A DNA stretch of 64,000 bases from JAJDXO01 sp965213765 (GTDB lineage: Bacteria > Pseudomonadota > Alphaproteobacteria > Rhodospirillales > UBA2165): the NCBI GenBank assembly GCA_965213765.1, contig OZ243926.1, forward strand, positions 1,922,001-1,986,000, given 5' to 3'. Shown piece after piece: positions 1 to 8,146 of the stretch. How positions within the stretch are numbered: the first letter of the stretch is position 1; the number at the start of each line of letters is the position of its first letter. The position numbers were made by a program, and so were the translations under genes. The notes under the pieces were generated by a model. It saw nothing but the letters and a program-made list of their open reading frames with translations, ran no database searches and was not told where the DNA came from.

Positions 1-32
1 ACCGGCCGCATTGTCGCTTGAACCATCGCCAT
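1..32 (-). CDS. urtD: Urea ABC transporter ATP-binding protein UrtD (5' end only)
   Basis: A reading frame opens with ATG at 32 (second ATG at 26), 3 bases after the urtC stop, and runs off the window edge after about ten codons (MAMVQATMRP). The identity is inferred only from position: urtD follows urtC in urt operons. Nothing in the ten residues is diagnostic. Confidence 0.45.
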   Translation of the reverse strand, partial: MAMVQATMRP

Positions 33-35
33 CGC

Positions 36-1220
36 TTATTCTCCCGGCGCCGTTTGGCGCACCGGCCGGACACCCGGCGAAACATGGGGCGGCTTGGCCG
101 CGCTCTTCTTGGACAGGCTCGGGAACGCGGGCAACGTGCCGACCAGCCCCTTGGGCAGGAAGACGGTCACCAGAATGAACATTGCGCCCAGGAAGTAGAG
201 CCAGATGTCGGGGAACGCGCCGGTAAGGTAGCTCTTGGCGAAGTTGACGATCACCGCGCCCAGCACCGCCCCGTAGAGGGTGCCCCGCCCCCCGATGGCC
301 ACCCAGATTACGATCTCGATGGAATTGGCGGGGGTGAACTCGCTGGGATTGATGATCCCGACCTGGGGGACGTAGAGCGCGCCGGCGATACCGGCAAGGA
401 CGGCAGATACGGTAAAAACGAAGAGCTGGTAGTGTTCGACCCGGTAACCCAGAAATCGAGTCCGGCTTTCGGCATCCCGGATGGCCACCAGGACGCTGCC
501 AAGCCGCGACGTGACGATTAACCGGCAAAGGGCGTAACCCAGCGCCAACAGCAACGCCGTCACGATGAACAACCCGACACGCGTCGCGTCGGACTGCAGA
601 TTGAAGCCGAGCACGTCCTTGAAGTCGGTCAGTCCATTGTTGCCGCCAAATCCCATGTCGTTACGGAAGAACGCCAGCATCAGGGCGAATGTCAGTGCCT
701 GGGTGATGATCGACAAATAGACGCCGGTCACCCGCGAGCGGAAGGCGAACCAGCCGAATAGAAAAGCGAGTGCGGCCGGCACCACGACCACCATCAGCAT
801 GGCGAACCAGAACATATCGAAACCGAACCAGTACCAGGGAAGTTCCTTCCAGTTCAGGAACACCATGAAATCGGGTAGGATCGGGTTGCCGTAGACGCCC
901 CGGTCGCCGATCTCGCGCATCAAATGCATGCCCATGGCGTAGCCGCCGAGGGTGAAAAACGCACCGTGGCCGAGGCTCAAGATACCGGCAAAGCCCCAGA
1001 TCAGGTCGACGCTGAGGGCCAATAGGGCAAACGCCAGATACTTCCCCAGCAAGCTGATAACGAAGGTGGGAACGTGGAACGGCGAGCTTTCGGGCACCCA
1101 CAGATTGAGGATCGGGACAGCGACGATCAGAACCAGGAGGACGGAAAGGAGAATCTGTCCGCCTCGGTCGGTGAGCAGGAACGAAAAGCCCGAACGCCGC
1201 TGGGGAACCGCCATATTCAT
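36..1220 (-). CDS. urtC: Urea ABC transporter permease UrtC
   Basis: Second membrane permease of the high-affinity urea importer in the inner membrane, working with UrtA, UrtB and the UrtD/UrtE ATPases. The 394-residue protein is a hydrophobic LivM-type permease with many membrane segments and the GFAGILSLGHGAFFTLGGYA stretch near residue 75 typical of UrtC. The start at 1220 has a GGAG motif 7 bases upstream, lying inside the end of urtB, so the genes are probably translationally coupled. The tail after about residue 360 is polar and cytoplasmic. It is the third gene of a urtA-urtB-urtC-(urtD) operon. Confidence 0.93.
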   Translation of the reverse strand: MNMAVPQRRSGFSFLLTDRGGQILLSVLLVLIVAVPILNLWVPESSPFHVPTFVISLLGKYLAFALLALSVDLIWGFAGILSLGHGAFFTLGGYAMGMHLMREIGDRGVYGNPILPDFMVFLNWKELPWYWFGFDMFWFAMLMVVVVPAALAFLFGWFAFRSRVTGVYLSIITQALTFALMLAFFRNDMGFGGNNGLTDFKDVLGFNLQSDATRVGLFIVTALLLALGYALCRLIVTSRLGSVLVAIRDAESRTRFLGYRVEHYQLFVFTVSAVLAGIAGALYVPQVGIINPSEFTPANSIEIVIWVAIGGRGTLYGAVLGAVIVNFAKSYLTGAFPDIWLYFLGAMFILVTVFLPKGLVGTLPAFPSLSKKSAAKPPHVSPGVRPVRQTAPGE

Positions 1221-1221
1221 A

Positions 1222-2865
1222 TCAGTTCTCCACCGCCCGGCCCTTGAGGGCGAACAGCCCGCGCGGCCGCTTCTGAATAAAGAGGATGATCACCACCAGG
1301 ACCAGAATCTTGGCCAGCACCGCCCCGGCGAAGGGCTCGAGAAATTTGTTTACGACGCCGAGGGTGAAGGCGCCGACCAGTGTCCCCCAAAGATTTCCGA
1401 CGCCGCCGAACACCACCACCATGAAACTGTCGATGATGTAGGCCTGGCCCAGGTTGGGGCTCACATTGTCGATCTGGCTGAGGGCCACGCCTGCCACCCC
1501 GGCAATGCCGGAGCCGAGACCGAAGGTCATGGCATCGACCCAGCCGGTGCGGATGCCCATGGAGCCGGCCATCGCCCGGTTCTGGGTGACGGCCCGCATC
1601 TGGAGGCCGAAGGCGGTCTTCTTGAACACCACGATCAGCGCCGCTAGGACCAGCAGGCTGAACAGGATAATCCAGGCCCGGTTGAAGGTAAGCACGAAGC
1701 CGCCGGCGATCTCCATGGAGCCCGACATCCAGGATGGGCTGCCGACCTCGCGGTTGGTGGGGCCGAAAATGGAGCGAACCAGTTGCTGCAGGATCAGGCT
1801 CAGACCCCAAGTGGCGAGCAGGGTCTCCAACGGACGGCCGTAGAGATAGCGGATGATGCCCCGCTCGATGGCGATCCCGAAGGCGCCGGAGACGGCAAAC
1901 GCGCAAGGCAGCGCGACGATGATCGACCAGCCGAACAGGTCCGGAAAATGGGTGCGGAATATCTCCTGAATGACGAATGTCGTATAGGCGCCGAGCATCA
2001 CCAACTCGCCGTGAGCCATGTTGATGACCCCCATCACCCCAAAGGTGATGGCGAGGCCGACCGCGGCGAGCAGCAGCACCGAGCCGAGGCTCAAGCCCTG
2101 AAAAACGTTGCCGACGGCATTCCAGAAGGCGAGCTTGCGCTCAATACCGGCGAGTGCCTCGACGGCCGCTTCGGAAATGGCGTTGCCGCCCTCGGCCTGC
2201 GCAACGCCCGCTAGAAGCGCCCGGGAAGCCGGGGTCGCCAGCTCGGAGAGCGTGCCGATGGCCGCCAGTTTGATTTCGTCGGTCTTGCCGGTCTTCAACT
2301 GGACGGCGGCCCGGGTCATGGTGAGCTTGATCTTGATCTTTTCGACCGTCTCCCGGGCGATGGCCGCCTCAAGGGTCGGCAGGAAACCGGCATTGGGCGA
2401 CTTGAACACCGCGTCCGCGGCCGCCGAGCGCTTGGCCGGATCGGGGCTGAGCAGGGTCAACCCGCCGAGCGCCGTCCGGATTGCGACCCGCACCCGGTTG
2501 TTGACGCGCACTTTGCGAAGCTTCTTGCCGGGCGCCTGGCCGGCGTCCGCGCCGGTTACCGCGTCGGTTAGCAGATAGACGCCGCCGGAGCGTTCGGTCA
2601 TGAAAATCTTGCCATCCGATCGGCGGGCAAACAGCTTGCCCTCGAGGAATACGGTCAGCACTTCGGCCGCCCGTTCGTGACCGGACGCCGCGAGGACGTC
2701 GACGGCCTTGATCTTGGCCTTGAAGCTTTTGGCGTTGAGGCCGGCGACGAGCGCATCGAAGTCTTGTGCGTCCTGAGCGTGGGCCGCTAAGGCGCCGCCA
2801 AGCACGACGGTGAGCAGGACTCCAAGGGCTGCCAGTCTGCCTAGCAATGTTGCGATGCGCGCCAC
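1222..2865 (-). CDS. urtB: Urea ABC transporter permease UrtB
   Basis: First permease of the urea importer. The 547-residue protein has a signal sequence (residues 1-30), a soluble alanine-rich domain of about 210 residues with helical, HEAT-like spacing, and a C-terminal LivH-type permease from about residue 255. The long N-terminal soluble domain is normal for UrtB and separates it from LivH. Conserved permease motifs include GVMGVINMAHGELVMLGAY. The start is GTG at 2865 with AGAGG upstream. It is separated from urtA by a strong stem-loop. Confidence 0.93.
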   Translation of the reverse strand: MARIATLLGRLAALGVLLTVVLGGALAAHAQDAQDFDALVAGLNAKSFKAKIKAVDVLAASGHERAAEVLTVFLEGKLFARRSDGKIFMTERSGGVYLLTDAVTGADAGQAPGKKLRKVRVNNRVRVAIRTALGGLTLLSPDPAKRSAAADAVFKSPNAGFLPTLEAAIARETVEKIKIKLTMTRAAVQLKTGKTDEIKLAAIGTLSELATPASRALLAGVAQAEGGNAISEAAVEALAGIERKLAFWNAVGNVFQGLSLGSVLLLAAVGLAITFGVMGVINMAHGELVMLGAYTTFVIQEIFRTHFPDLFGWSIIVALPCAFAVSGAFGIAIERGIIRYLYGRPLETLLATWGLSLILQQLVRSIFGPTNREVGSPSWMSGSMEIAGGFVLTFNRAWIILFSLLVLAALIVVFKKTAFGLQMRAVTQNRAMAGSMGIRTGWVDAMTFGLGSGIAGVAGVALSQIDNVSPNLGQAYIIDSFMVVVFGGVGNLWGTLVGAFTLGVVNKFLEPFAGAVLAKILVLVVIILFIQKRPRGLFALKGRAVEN

Positions 2866-2933
2866 GCCATCCTCTCACGGTTTATTGGTATTAGTGGGCC
2901 GACTTGTCGCAGCCAAAGACGTCGTACTAGGGC

Positions 2934-2986
2934 GAGGGCCGGAGGAGCCTGTCGGATTAGGAGTCAGAGCAGGCCCCTCCGGCCTC
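2934..2986 (-). terminator. Intercistronic stem-loop between urtA and urtB
   Basis: GAGGGCCGGAGGAGCCTG at 2934-2951 pairs, with one or two interruptions, with CAGGCCCCTCCGGCCTC at 2970-2986 over an 18-base loop. It has no T-run, so it is more likely an mRNA-stabilising or partial-termination hairpin that keeps the receptor UrtA in excess of the permeases than a full terminator. That role is inferred from similar hairpins behind binding-protein genes. Confidence 0.6.
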
Positions 2987-2997
2987 GGGAACGTTTC

Positions 2998-4287
2998 TTA
3001 GTTGATCAGAGCCTTGAACTTGGGCTCCGTGCAGTTGCCGCAGACCCAGGGGAAGGTCCAGTCGGCGGTCAGCTTTGCGCTCTCGGGGATGTAGTCGGAC
3101 CATGCATCGCCTTTGACGACCCCGTCCGTCTGCCACACCGTGTCGAACTGACCATCCTGCTGAATTTCACCGATCAGCACCGGCTTGGACAGGTGATGGT
3201 TGGTGTTCATCACCGCCACGCCGCCGGTCAGGTTCGGAAACTTCTGGCCGTACATGGCCTGGCGAACCGCATCCACCTGGGTGGTGCCGGCCTGCTTCAC
3301 CGCCTGAACCCACATGTTGAAGCCGATGTAGTGGGCTTCCATGGGATCATTGGTGACCCGCTTCTCATCCTTGATGAAGGCGTGCCATTTCTTGATGAAC
3401 GCTTCATTGTTCTTGTCCTCCACCGACATGAAGTAGTTCCAGGCCGCCAAGTGACCGACGAGCGGTGCGGTGTCCAGACCGGCGAGCTCTTCTTCGCCGA
3501 CCGAGAACGCGACGACCGGGATGTCTTCGGCCTTGATGCCCTGGTTGCCGAGTTCCTTGTAGAACGGCACGTTAGCGTCACCGTTAATGGTCGAGACGAC
3601 GGCGGTCTTCTTGCCGGCGGAAGCGAATTTCTTAACGTCGGCGACGATGGTCTGCCAGTCGGAATGACCGAACGGCGTGTAGTTCTCCAGGACGTCTTCC
3701 TCGGCGACGCCTTTGGACTTCAGGAAGGCCCGGAGTATCTTGTTGGTCGTCCGCGGATAGACATAGTCGGTGCCGAGCAGCACCCAACGCTTGGCCTCGC
3801 CGCCGTCTTCGCTCATCAGATACTCGACGGCCGGGATCGCCTGCTGGTTCGGCGCGGCACCGGTGTAGAACACGTTCCGGGAACTCTCCTCGCCCTCATA
3901 CTGGACGGGGTAGAACAGCAGCCCATTGAGTTCCTCGACCACCGGCAGAACCGACTTGCGGCTGACCGAGGTCCAGTTGCCGAACACCACATCCACTTTG
4001 TGGACGCTCAAAAGCTCGCGCATCTTTTCGGCAAACAACGGCCAGTTGGAGGCCGGGTCGACGACCACCGCCTCGACCTTCTTGCCGAGCAGGCCGCCTT
4101 TCTTGTTCAAATCGTCCACCAGCATCAGCATGGTGTCCTTCAGCGTCGTTTCGCTGATGGCCATGGTCCCGGAAAGGGAATGCAGGACGCCCACCTTGAT
4201 GGTGTCGGCCGCATTTCCCACACCGGCAAAAGCCGTCGAAACGGCGAAGGCTCCCGCGGCAGCCAGTGACAGTAAATTCCTTTTCAT
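2998..4287 (-). CDS. urtA: Urea ABC transporter substrate-binding protein UrtA
   Basis: Periplasmic receptor for urea (short-chain amide family). The mature protein begins after a signal peptide of about 26 residues (MKRNLLSLAAAGAFAVSTAF, then GVGNAADTIKVGVLHSLSGT). The body has the Peripla_BP_5/6 fold with GLLFYPVQYEGEE and WTSVSRKSVLPVVEE, characteristic of UrtA/AmiC. I place the start at ATG 4287 (429 residues) because GTGGAG lies just upstream and the signal peptide starts there; the frame could extend 12 codons further. First gene of the urt operon, behind a sigma-54 promoter. Confidence 0.95.
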   Translation of the reverse strand: MKRNLLSLAAAGAFAVSTAFAGVGNAADTIKVGVLHSLSGTMAISETTLKDTMLMLVDDLNKKGGLLGKKVEAVVVDPASNWPLFAEKMRELLSVHKVDVVFGNWTSVSRKSVLPVVEELNGLLFYPVQYEGEESSRNVFYTGAAPNQQAIPAVEYLMSEDGGEAKRWVLLGTDYVYPRTTNKILRAFLKSKGVAEEDVLENYTPFGHSDWQTIVADVKKFASAGKKTAVVSTINGDANVPFYKELGNQGIKAEDIPVVAFSVGEEELAGLDTAPLVGHLAAWNYFMSVEDKNNEAFIKKWHAFIKDEKRVTNDPMEAHYIGFNMWVQAVKQAGTTQVDAVRQAMYGQKFPNLTGGVAVMNTNHHLSKPVLIGEIQQDGQFDTVWQTDGVVKGDAWSDYIPESAKLTADWTFPWVCGNCTEPKFKALIN

Positions 4288-4294
4288 GATGATC

Positions 4295-4320
4295 TCCACT
4301 ACGAGGTTGTTGTTGCACCG
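4295..4320. repeat. Direct repeat copy 1 (urtA leader)
   Basis: A 26-base segment (core TTGTTGTTGCACCG) in the urtA leader matches 4564-4589 at 24 of 26 positions in the same orientation. Copy 1 lies between the sigma-54 promoter and the urtA ribosome-binding site, so it is transcribed as leader RNA. It may be a duplicated leader or an operator; see the findings. Confidence 0.7.
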
Positions 4321-4323
4321 CAA

Positions 4324-4732
4324 AATGACACAGCAACCGCCATGCCAAATCCTCGTGAATCGTGGGAGAATTTATTACCGTATATTTATCAATGGGTTAT
4401 GTGAAACTCGGCGGGTGATGACGCTGATGATGCGCACCAAGCGGGCAGTCAATTTGCCTAATTAATAATCAAATAGCCATTTTGAGTAATAAAAATGCAC
4501 CTTTGTGATTGGTTGACCGCCGTGGACCTCGCCCCCCATTCTGTCGATGGAAGTCTTGCGGCTTCCACTACGGGATTGTTGTTGCACCGACGCGATCCCG
4601 GCGCCCCCCGGGTCCGTGCGAGCGGGCCCGGGGGTTTGTATAGCAAATTTAGGCCGTCGGATTGGACTTGCATTTGCCCCCTCCTTCCGCGACGTTCGGG
4701 TTCCAACGAAGCAACAGACGGGGGAGGCTCCA
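4324..4732. other. Divergent intergenic region, urtA / BKACE
   Basis: About 410 bases between divergent genes. It holds the sigma-54 promoter at its left end, an AT-rich stretch around 4370-4500 likely to carry promoter or activator sites, and the second copy of the 26-base direct repeat at 4564-4589 (core TTGTTGTTGCACCG). No protein-coding gene is supported here; the frame extending upstream of the BKACE start has no conserved features. Confidence 0.6.
4332..4348 (-). promoter_or_regulatory. Sigma-54 (-24/-12) promoter of the urt operon
   Basis: On the minus strand the sequence TTGGCATGGCGGTTGCT matches the sigma-54 consensus YTGGCACGrNNNTTGCW at every position except C to T in the -24 element. 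The -12 GC is intact, the spacing is correct, and it lies about 45 bases upstream of the urtA ATG. This predicts activation by NtrC under nitrogen limitation. TGCACC-like half-sites occur upstream (about 4430 and 4495), but I see no full NtrC site. Confidence 0.8.
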
Positions 4733-5617
4733 GTGGCCGATAAGCGGATTTTGACCTGTGCACTGACAGGCAGCGTAACACCGCCGACCAAACATCCGGG
4801 CTTGCCGATCACGCCTAAGGAAATCGCCGATTCCGGCATCGACGCGGCCAAAGCCGGCGCTGCCGTGGTTCATATCCATGTCCGCGACCCCGATACCGGC
4901 GCACCCTCCATGGCGCCCGAACTTTATAGAGAAGTGGTCGACCGCATCCGCGAGAGCGGCGTTGACGTCGTGATCAATCTCACCTGCGGACATGGCGCCC
5001 GGTTCAACCCCTCACCGCCCGACGCCAACACCGCCGAAGGCACGCCTGCGATGAAAACTCCCGAGGTGCGCATGCAGCATGTGCGGGAGAACAAGCCGGA
5101 GATCTGCACCCTCGATTACGGCAGCATGAATTTCGGTGATTTCGTGATCATCAATACGCCCGAGCATCTCAGAGTCATGGCCGAGGTTGCCCGGGACTGC
5201 GGCGCCAAGCCGGAGCTCGAAGTGTTCGACACCGGGCATCTGCGGCTGGCCAGAAAGATGGTTGCGGACGGCATCATCGATGAGCCGCCCCTGTTCCAGC
5301 TTTGCCTCGGCATTCCCTGGGGTATCGAGCAAACGCCGGAAGCCATGATGTTCATGCGCGGTCTTCTGCCCGACGGGGCCCATTGGGCATCGTTCGGCAT
5401 TGGCGCCGGCGAGTTCCCCATGTTCGCCCAGTCTCTTCTCTATGGCGGCCATGTCCGCGTCGGGCTTGAGGACAATCTCTATTTGGAGAAAGGCGTGCCC
5501 GCGCCGAGTAATGCGGCGCTGGTCGAGAAGGGGGTCGAGATCATGCGCTCTCTGGACAAGGAACCGGCGACGGCCGCCGAGGCGCGGGAGCTACTGGGTC
5601 TAAAGCAGGCCGCCTAA
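4733..5617 (+). CDS. Beta-keto acid cleavage enzyme (BKACE, DUF849 family)
   Basis: Zn-dependent enzyme of the 3-keto-5-aminohexanoate cleavage (Kce) superfamily, which condenses a beta-keto acid with acetyl-CoA to give acetoacetate and a new CoA ester. The 294-residue protein carries the metal-binding VVHIHVRDPDTG motif near residue 45 and LDYGSMNFGDF, GIPWG and HVRVGLEDNLY in family order. The start is GTG at 4733 because GGGGAGG ends 5 bases before it and the family N-terminus (KRILTCALTGS) begins there. It is convergent with, and overlaps by 4 bases, the P450 gene. The substrate is not deducible. A divergent paralogue lies at 52450-53379. Confidence 0.88.
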   Translation: MADKRILTCALTGSVTPPTKHPGLPITPKEIADSGIDAAKAGAAVVHIHVRDPDTGAPSMAPELYREVVDRIRESGVDVVINLTCGHGARFNPSPPDANTAEGTPAMKTPEVRMQHVRENKPEICTLDYGSMNFGDFVIINTPEHLRVMAEVARDCGAKPELEVFDTGHLRLARKMVADGIIDEPPLFQLCLGIPWGIEQTPEAMMFMRGLLPDGAHWASFGIGAGEFPMFAQSLLYGGHVRVGLEDNLYLEKGVPAPSNAALVEKGVEIMRSLDKEPATAAEARELLGLKQAA

Positions 5618-6828
5618 CTTACCCTCACCGGCACGTGGCGATAGCCGCGGAAGCGGGCCCGCAGCACGCGTTCCCGCTCACCGGCGGGCTCGATTGACTC
5701 GAAGCCCTGAATGAACTTGCCGACCGCGTGGCGGCCCTCGATTTTGCTCAGGGTCGCGCCGAGGCAGATGTGCTTGCCCCAGGCGAAGGCGAAATGAGGA
5801 TTGGGTGTGCGGCCGATGTCGAATTTTTCGGGATCGGGAAACTTCGCCGGATCTCGGTTCGCGCCGCCGATGGCGAGATGCAGGTAGGCATCCTTCGGGA
5901 TCATCGTCCCGTTCATGTCCACGTCGTCGGTGAGTTTGCGGTTGCCGAGCTGCACGGAACTTTCGTAGCGCAGGGTCTCGTCGACAGCGGTATCGATGAG
6001 GCCCGGGTCGTCTCTGAGGCGCCGCATCTGATCAGGACTGTCCATCAAACAGCAAATGGCGTTGGCCGTCAGGTTGGCGGTGGTCTCATGACCGGCGTTC
6101 AGCAGGAAGATGCAGTTCTGTACCAACTCCACGTCGCTCAGGGTTTCCCCGTCCACCTCGCCGAAGATCAGCGCCGTCAATACCTCGCCCCGTCCGCCCT
6201 CATCCGGTTTTCTTCGCCGGTGGTCGATCAGATCCTGAAGATAGGCGCCGAACTCGGCCACCGCCTTGTCGCCGGCCTCGCGCGCCTCGTCGGTGAGCGC
6301 CGTCTCGAGACCGCCGAGGACGGTAAGCGAGTAATCCCTCAGGAGAGGCTTGGTCTGCTCATCGACGCCCAGCATGTCGGCGATGATCTCCGTCGGCAGC
6401 ACGAGGGCGAAATCATCCATCAGATCGAAGGTCTCGCGGCCCCGGAGTTCGCCGACAAGGTTGGTAATGACCCGCTCGATGATCGGTTCCAACTCGGCGA
6501 GTTTCCGAGGGGTGAAAGCCCCGGCCAACAGTTTGCGCACCCGGGCGTGATAAGGGTCGTCGTTGAAAACCAGGCTGGTTGTGTGGTGGAGGTAGAGGGG
6601 TCCGTCACCCATGGTCTTCTTGAAGTCGACCTTTTTGTCCGAACTCATGGCCGGATGCTTATAGGCGAGTTCCAAATCCGCATAGCGCGTCAGGAAGTAG
6701 GACCCGTCCTTGTTCCGATGGATTGGATCGAGCTCACGGAGGGCCCGGTAGGTCGGAAACGGATCTTCCAGAAACTCCGTTGTCAGCTCGTTGACATCGA
6801 AGCCGTCGACTAGGGCTTGATCGTTCAT
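5614..6828 (-). CDS. Cytochrome P450
   Basis: Soluble bacterial class I P450 mono-oxygenase, 404 residues. Visible motifs are the I-helix oxygen-activation sequence NAGHETTANL, the K-helix ETLR (ExxR), and the haem-thiolate loop FAWGKHICLGATL with the proximal cysteine. The start at 6828 has a perfect AGGAGG upstream. It is the third gene of hmgA-fahA-P450, 19 bases behind fahA, so it is probably induced with homogentisate breakdown. No ferredoxin or reductase gene is adjacent, so redox partners must be encoded elsewhere. The substrate is unknown; an aromatic or phenylacetate-related compound is a guess from context. Confidence 0.93.
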   Translation of the reverse strand: MNDQALVDGFDVNELTTEFLEDPFPTYRALRELDPIHRNKDGSYFLTRYADLELAYKHPAMSSDKKVDFKKTMGDGPLYLHHTTSLVFNDDPYHARVRKLLAGAFTPRKLAELEPIIERVITNLVGELRGRETFDLMDDFALVLPTEIIADMLGVDEQTKPLLRDYSLTVLGGLETALTDEAREAGDKAVAEFGAYLQDLIDHRRRKPDEGGRGEVLTALIFGEVDGETLSDVELVQNCIFLLNAGHETTANLTANAICCLMDSPDQMRRLRDDPGLIDTAVDETLRYESSVQLGNRKLTDDVDMNGTMIPKDAYLHLAIGGANRDPAKFPDPEKFDIGRTPNPHFAFAWGKHICLGATLSKIEGRHAVGKFIQGFESIEPAGERERVLRARFRGYRHVPVRVS

Positions 6829-6847
6829 GGCAATCCTCCTTGCGCCC

Positions 6848-8146
6848 TCAGGATGGCAGGACCTCGGCCCGGCATTCCCCGAGACCAATGCGCCTTGCGC
6901 CGTCGGCCTCGCAATAGCCGCGCATGATCACCTCGTCTCCATCCTCGAGGAACGTGCGCTCCTCGCCGCTCGGCAGGGTGAAGGTCTTGGACCCCGCCCA
7001 CGAAGTTTCGAGCAGACTGCCGAACGAGTCTTCATCGGAGACCGTCCCGGACCCCAGCAGGTCGCCCGGGCGGAGATTGCAGCCGCTCGCCGTGTGCTGG
7101 GTTACCAACTGTGCCGCGGTCCAGTACATGTCCTTGAAATGAGACGCGCCGATCAGGGCCGGCGGCGTTCCGGCCGCGCGCATTTTCGCCGACGAAATCA
7201 GCACCTCCAGCCTGATGTCGATGCCGCCGTCGGCGGCGTTGGCGTCGGAGGCGAGGTAGGGCATGAGCGCCGGGTCGTCGGCCGCGCGTTCGAACGCCGG
7301 GGCGCGAAACGGCGCCAGCGCCTCCATGGTCACCACCCAGGGCGAGATGGTATTGGCGAAGTTCTTGCCCTGGAAGGGGCCCAACGGCACGTACTCCCAG
7401 GCCTGAATATCCCGGGCCGACCAGTCATTGAGCACGCAGACGCCGAATAGATGCTTCTCGGCGTCGTCCAGCGGGATCGGCGAGCCGATGTCGTTGCCGG
7501 GGCCGATATAGAGGCCGAGCTCCATCTCGTAGTCGAGTCGCGCGCACGGCTTGAAGACCGGGGAATTGGCCTTGGGCGGCTTGACCTGACCTTCGGGCCT
7601 GCGGACGGCGGTCCCGCTGACCCCGAACGACGACGACCGGGCGTGATAGGCTATGGGCAAGTGCTTGTAGTTGGGCAGCAGCGGGTTGTCGGGCCGGTTG
7701 ATCTTCCCGGCGTTGGTCGCGTGAGTGAGCGACGCCCAGAAATCCGAGAAGTCGCCGATATTTGCCGGCACCAGCATTTCGGCATCCGCCTGGGCGGTAA
7801 GCGCGCCCTGGAGCGCGTCCGCCGGTCCGCCCTCGCGGAGCAGCCGCGACAATCCGGCACGAAGCGCCGACCAGGCGTCGTTACTTGCCGCCATTAGTTC
7901 GTTGAGCGTCTCGCCATTGCAGAGTTCAGCCGCGTCCTTCTCGGCCCCGCTCATCTCGGCGGCGACCGCGGTCACATCGAGGATTTGATCCCCGATCGCC
8001 ACACCCACCCGGCCCGGATTACCGGAACCGGCTGTGCGGTAGACGCCATAGGGCAGGTTCTGAATGGGGAAGTCGGTTTCGGGCGCGTTCGCGCTATCGA
8101 CCCAGCTCGTGAGAGCCGGGTCATGGGTGCCGTTCAGGTTGGTCAT
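6848..8146 (-). CDS. fahA: Fumarylacetoacetase
   Basis: Last step of homogentisate/tyrosine degradation: hydrolyses fumarylacetoacetate to fumarate and acetoacetate. The 432-residue protein has the N-terminal SH3-like domain (FPIQNLPYGVYR) and the FAH catalytic domain with YEMELGLYIGPGND supplying metal-binding acidic residues and NDWSARDIQAWEYVPLGPFQ. Length is normal for the family. The ATG directly abuts the hmgA stop codon, indicating translational coupling. Confidence 0.96.
   Translation of the reverse strand: MTNLNGTHDPALTSWVDSANAPETDFPIQNLPYGVYRTAGSGNPGRVGVAIGDQILDVTAVAAEMSGAEKDAAELCNGETLNELMAASNDAWSALRAGLSRLLREGGPADALQGALTAQADAEMLVPANIGDFSDFWASLTHATNAGKINRPDNPLLPNYKHLPIAYHARSSSFGVSGTAVRRPEGQVKPPKANSPVFKPCARLDYEMELGLYIGPGNDIGSPIPLDDAEKHLFGVCVLNDWSARDIQAWEYVPLGPFQGKNFANTISPWVVTMEALAPFRAPAFERAADDPALMPYLASDANAADGGIDIRLEVLISSAKMRAAGTPPALIGASHFKDMYWTAAQLVTQHTASGCNLRPGDLLGSGTVSDEDSFGSLLETSWAGSKTFTLPSGEERTFLEDGDEVIMRGYCEADGARRIGLGECRAEVLPS

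Noticed and set aside
4420..4515. NtrC-binding sites upstream of the sigma-54 promoter
   Set aside because: Only TGCACC/GCACCA half-sites are visible; no complete palindrome, so not listed as sites.
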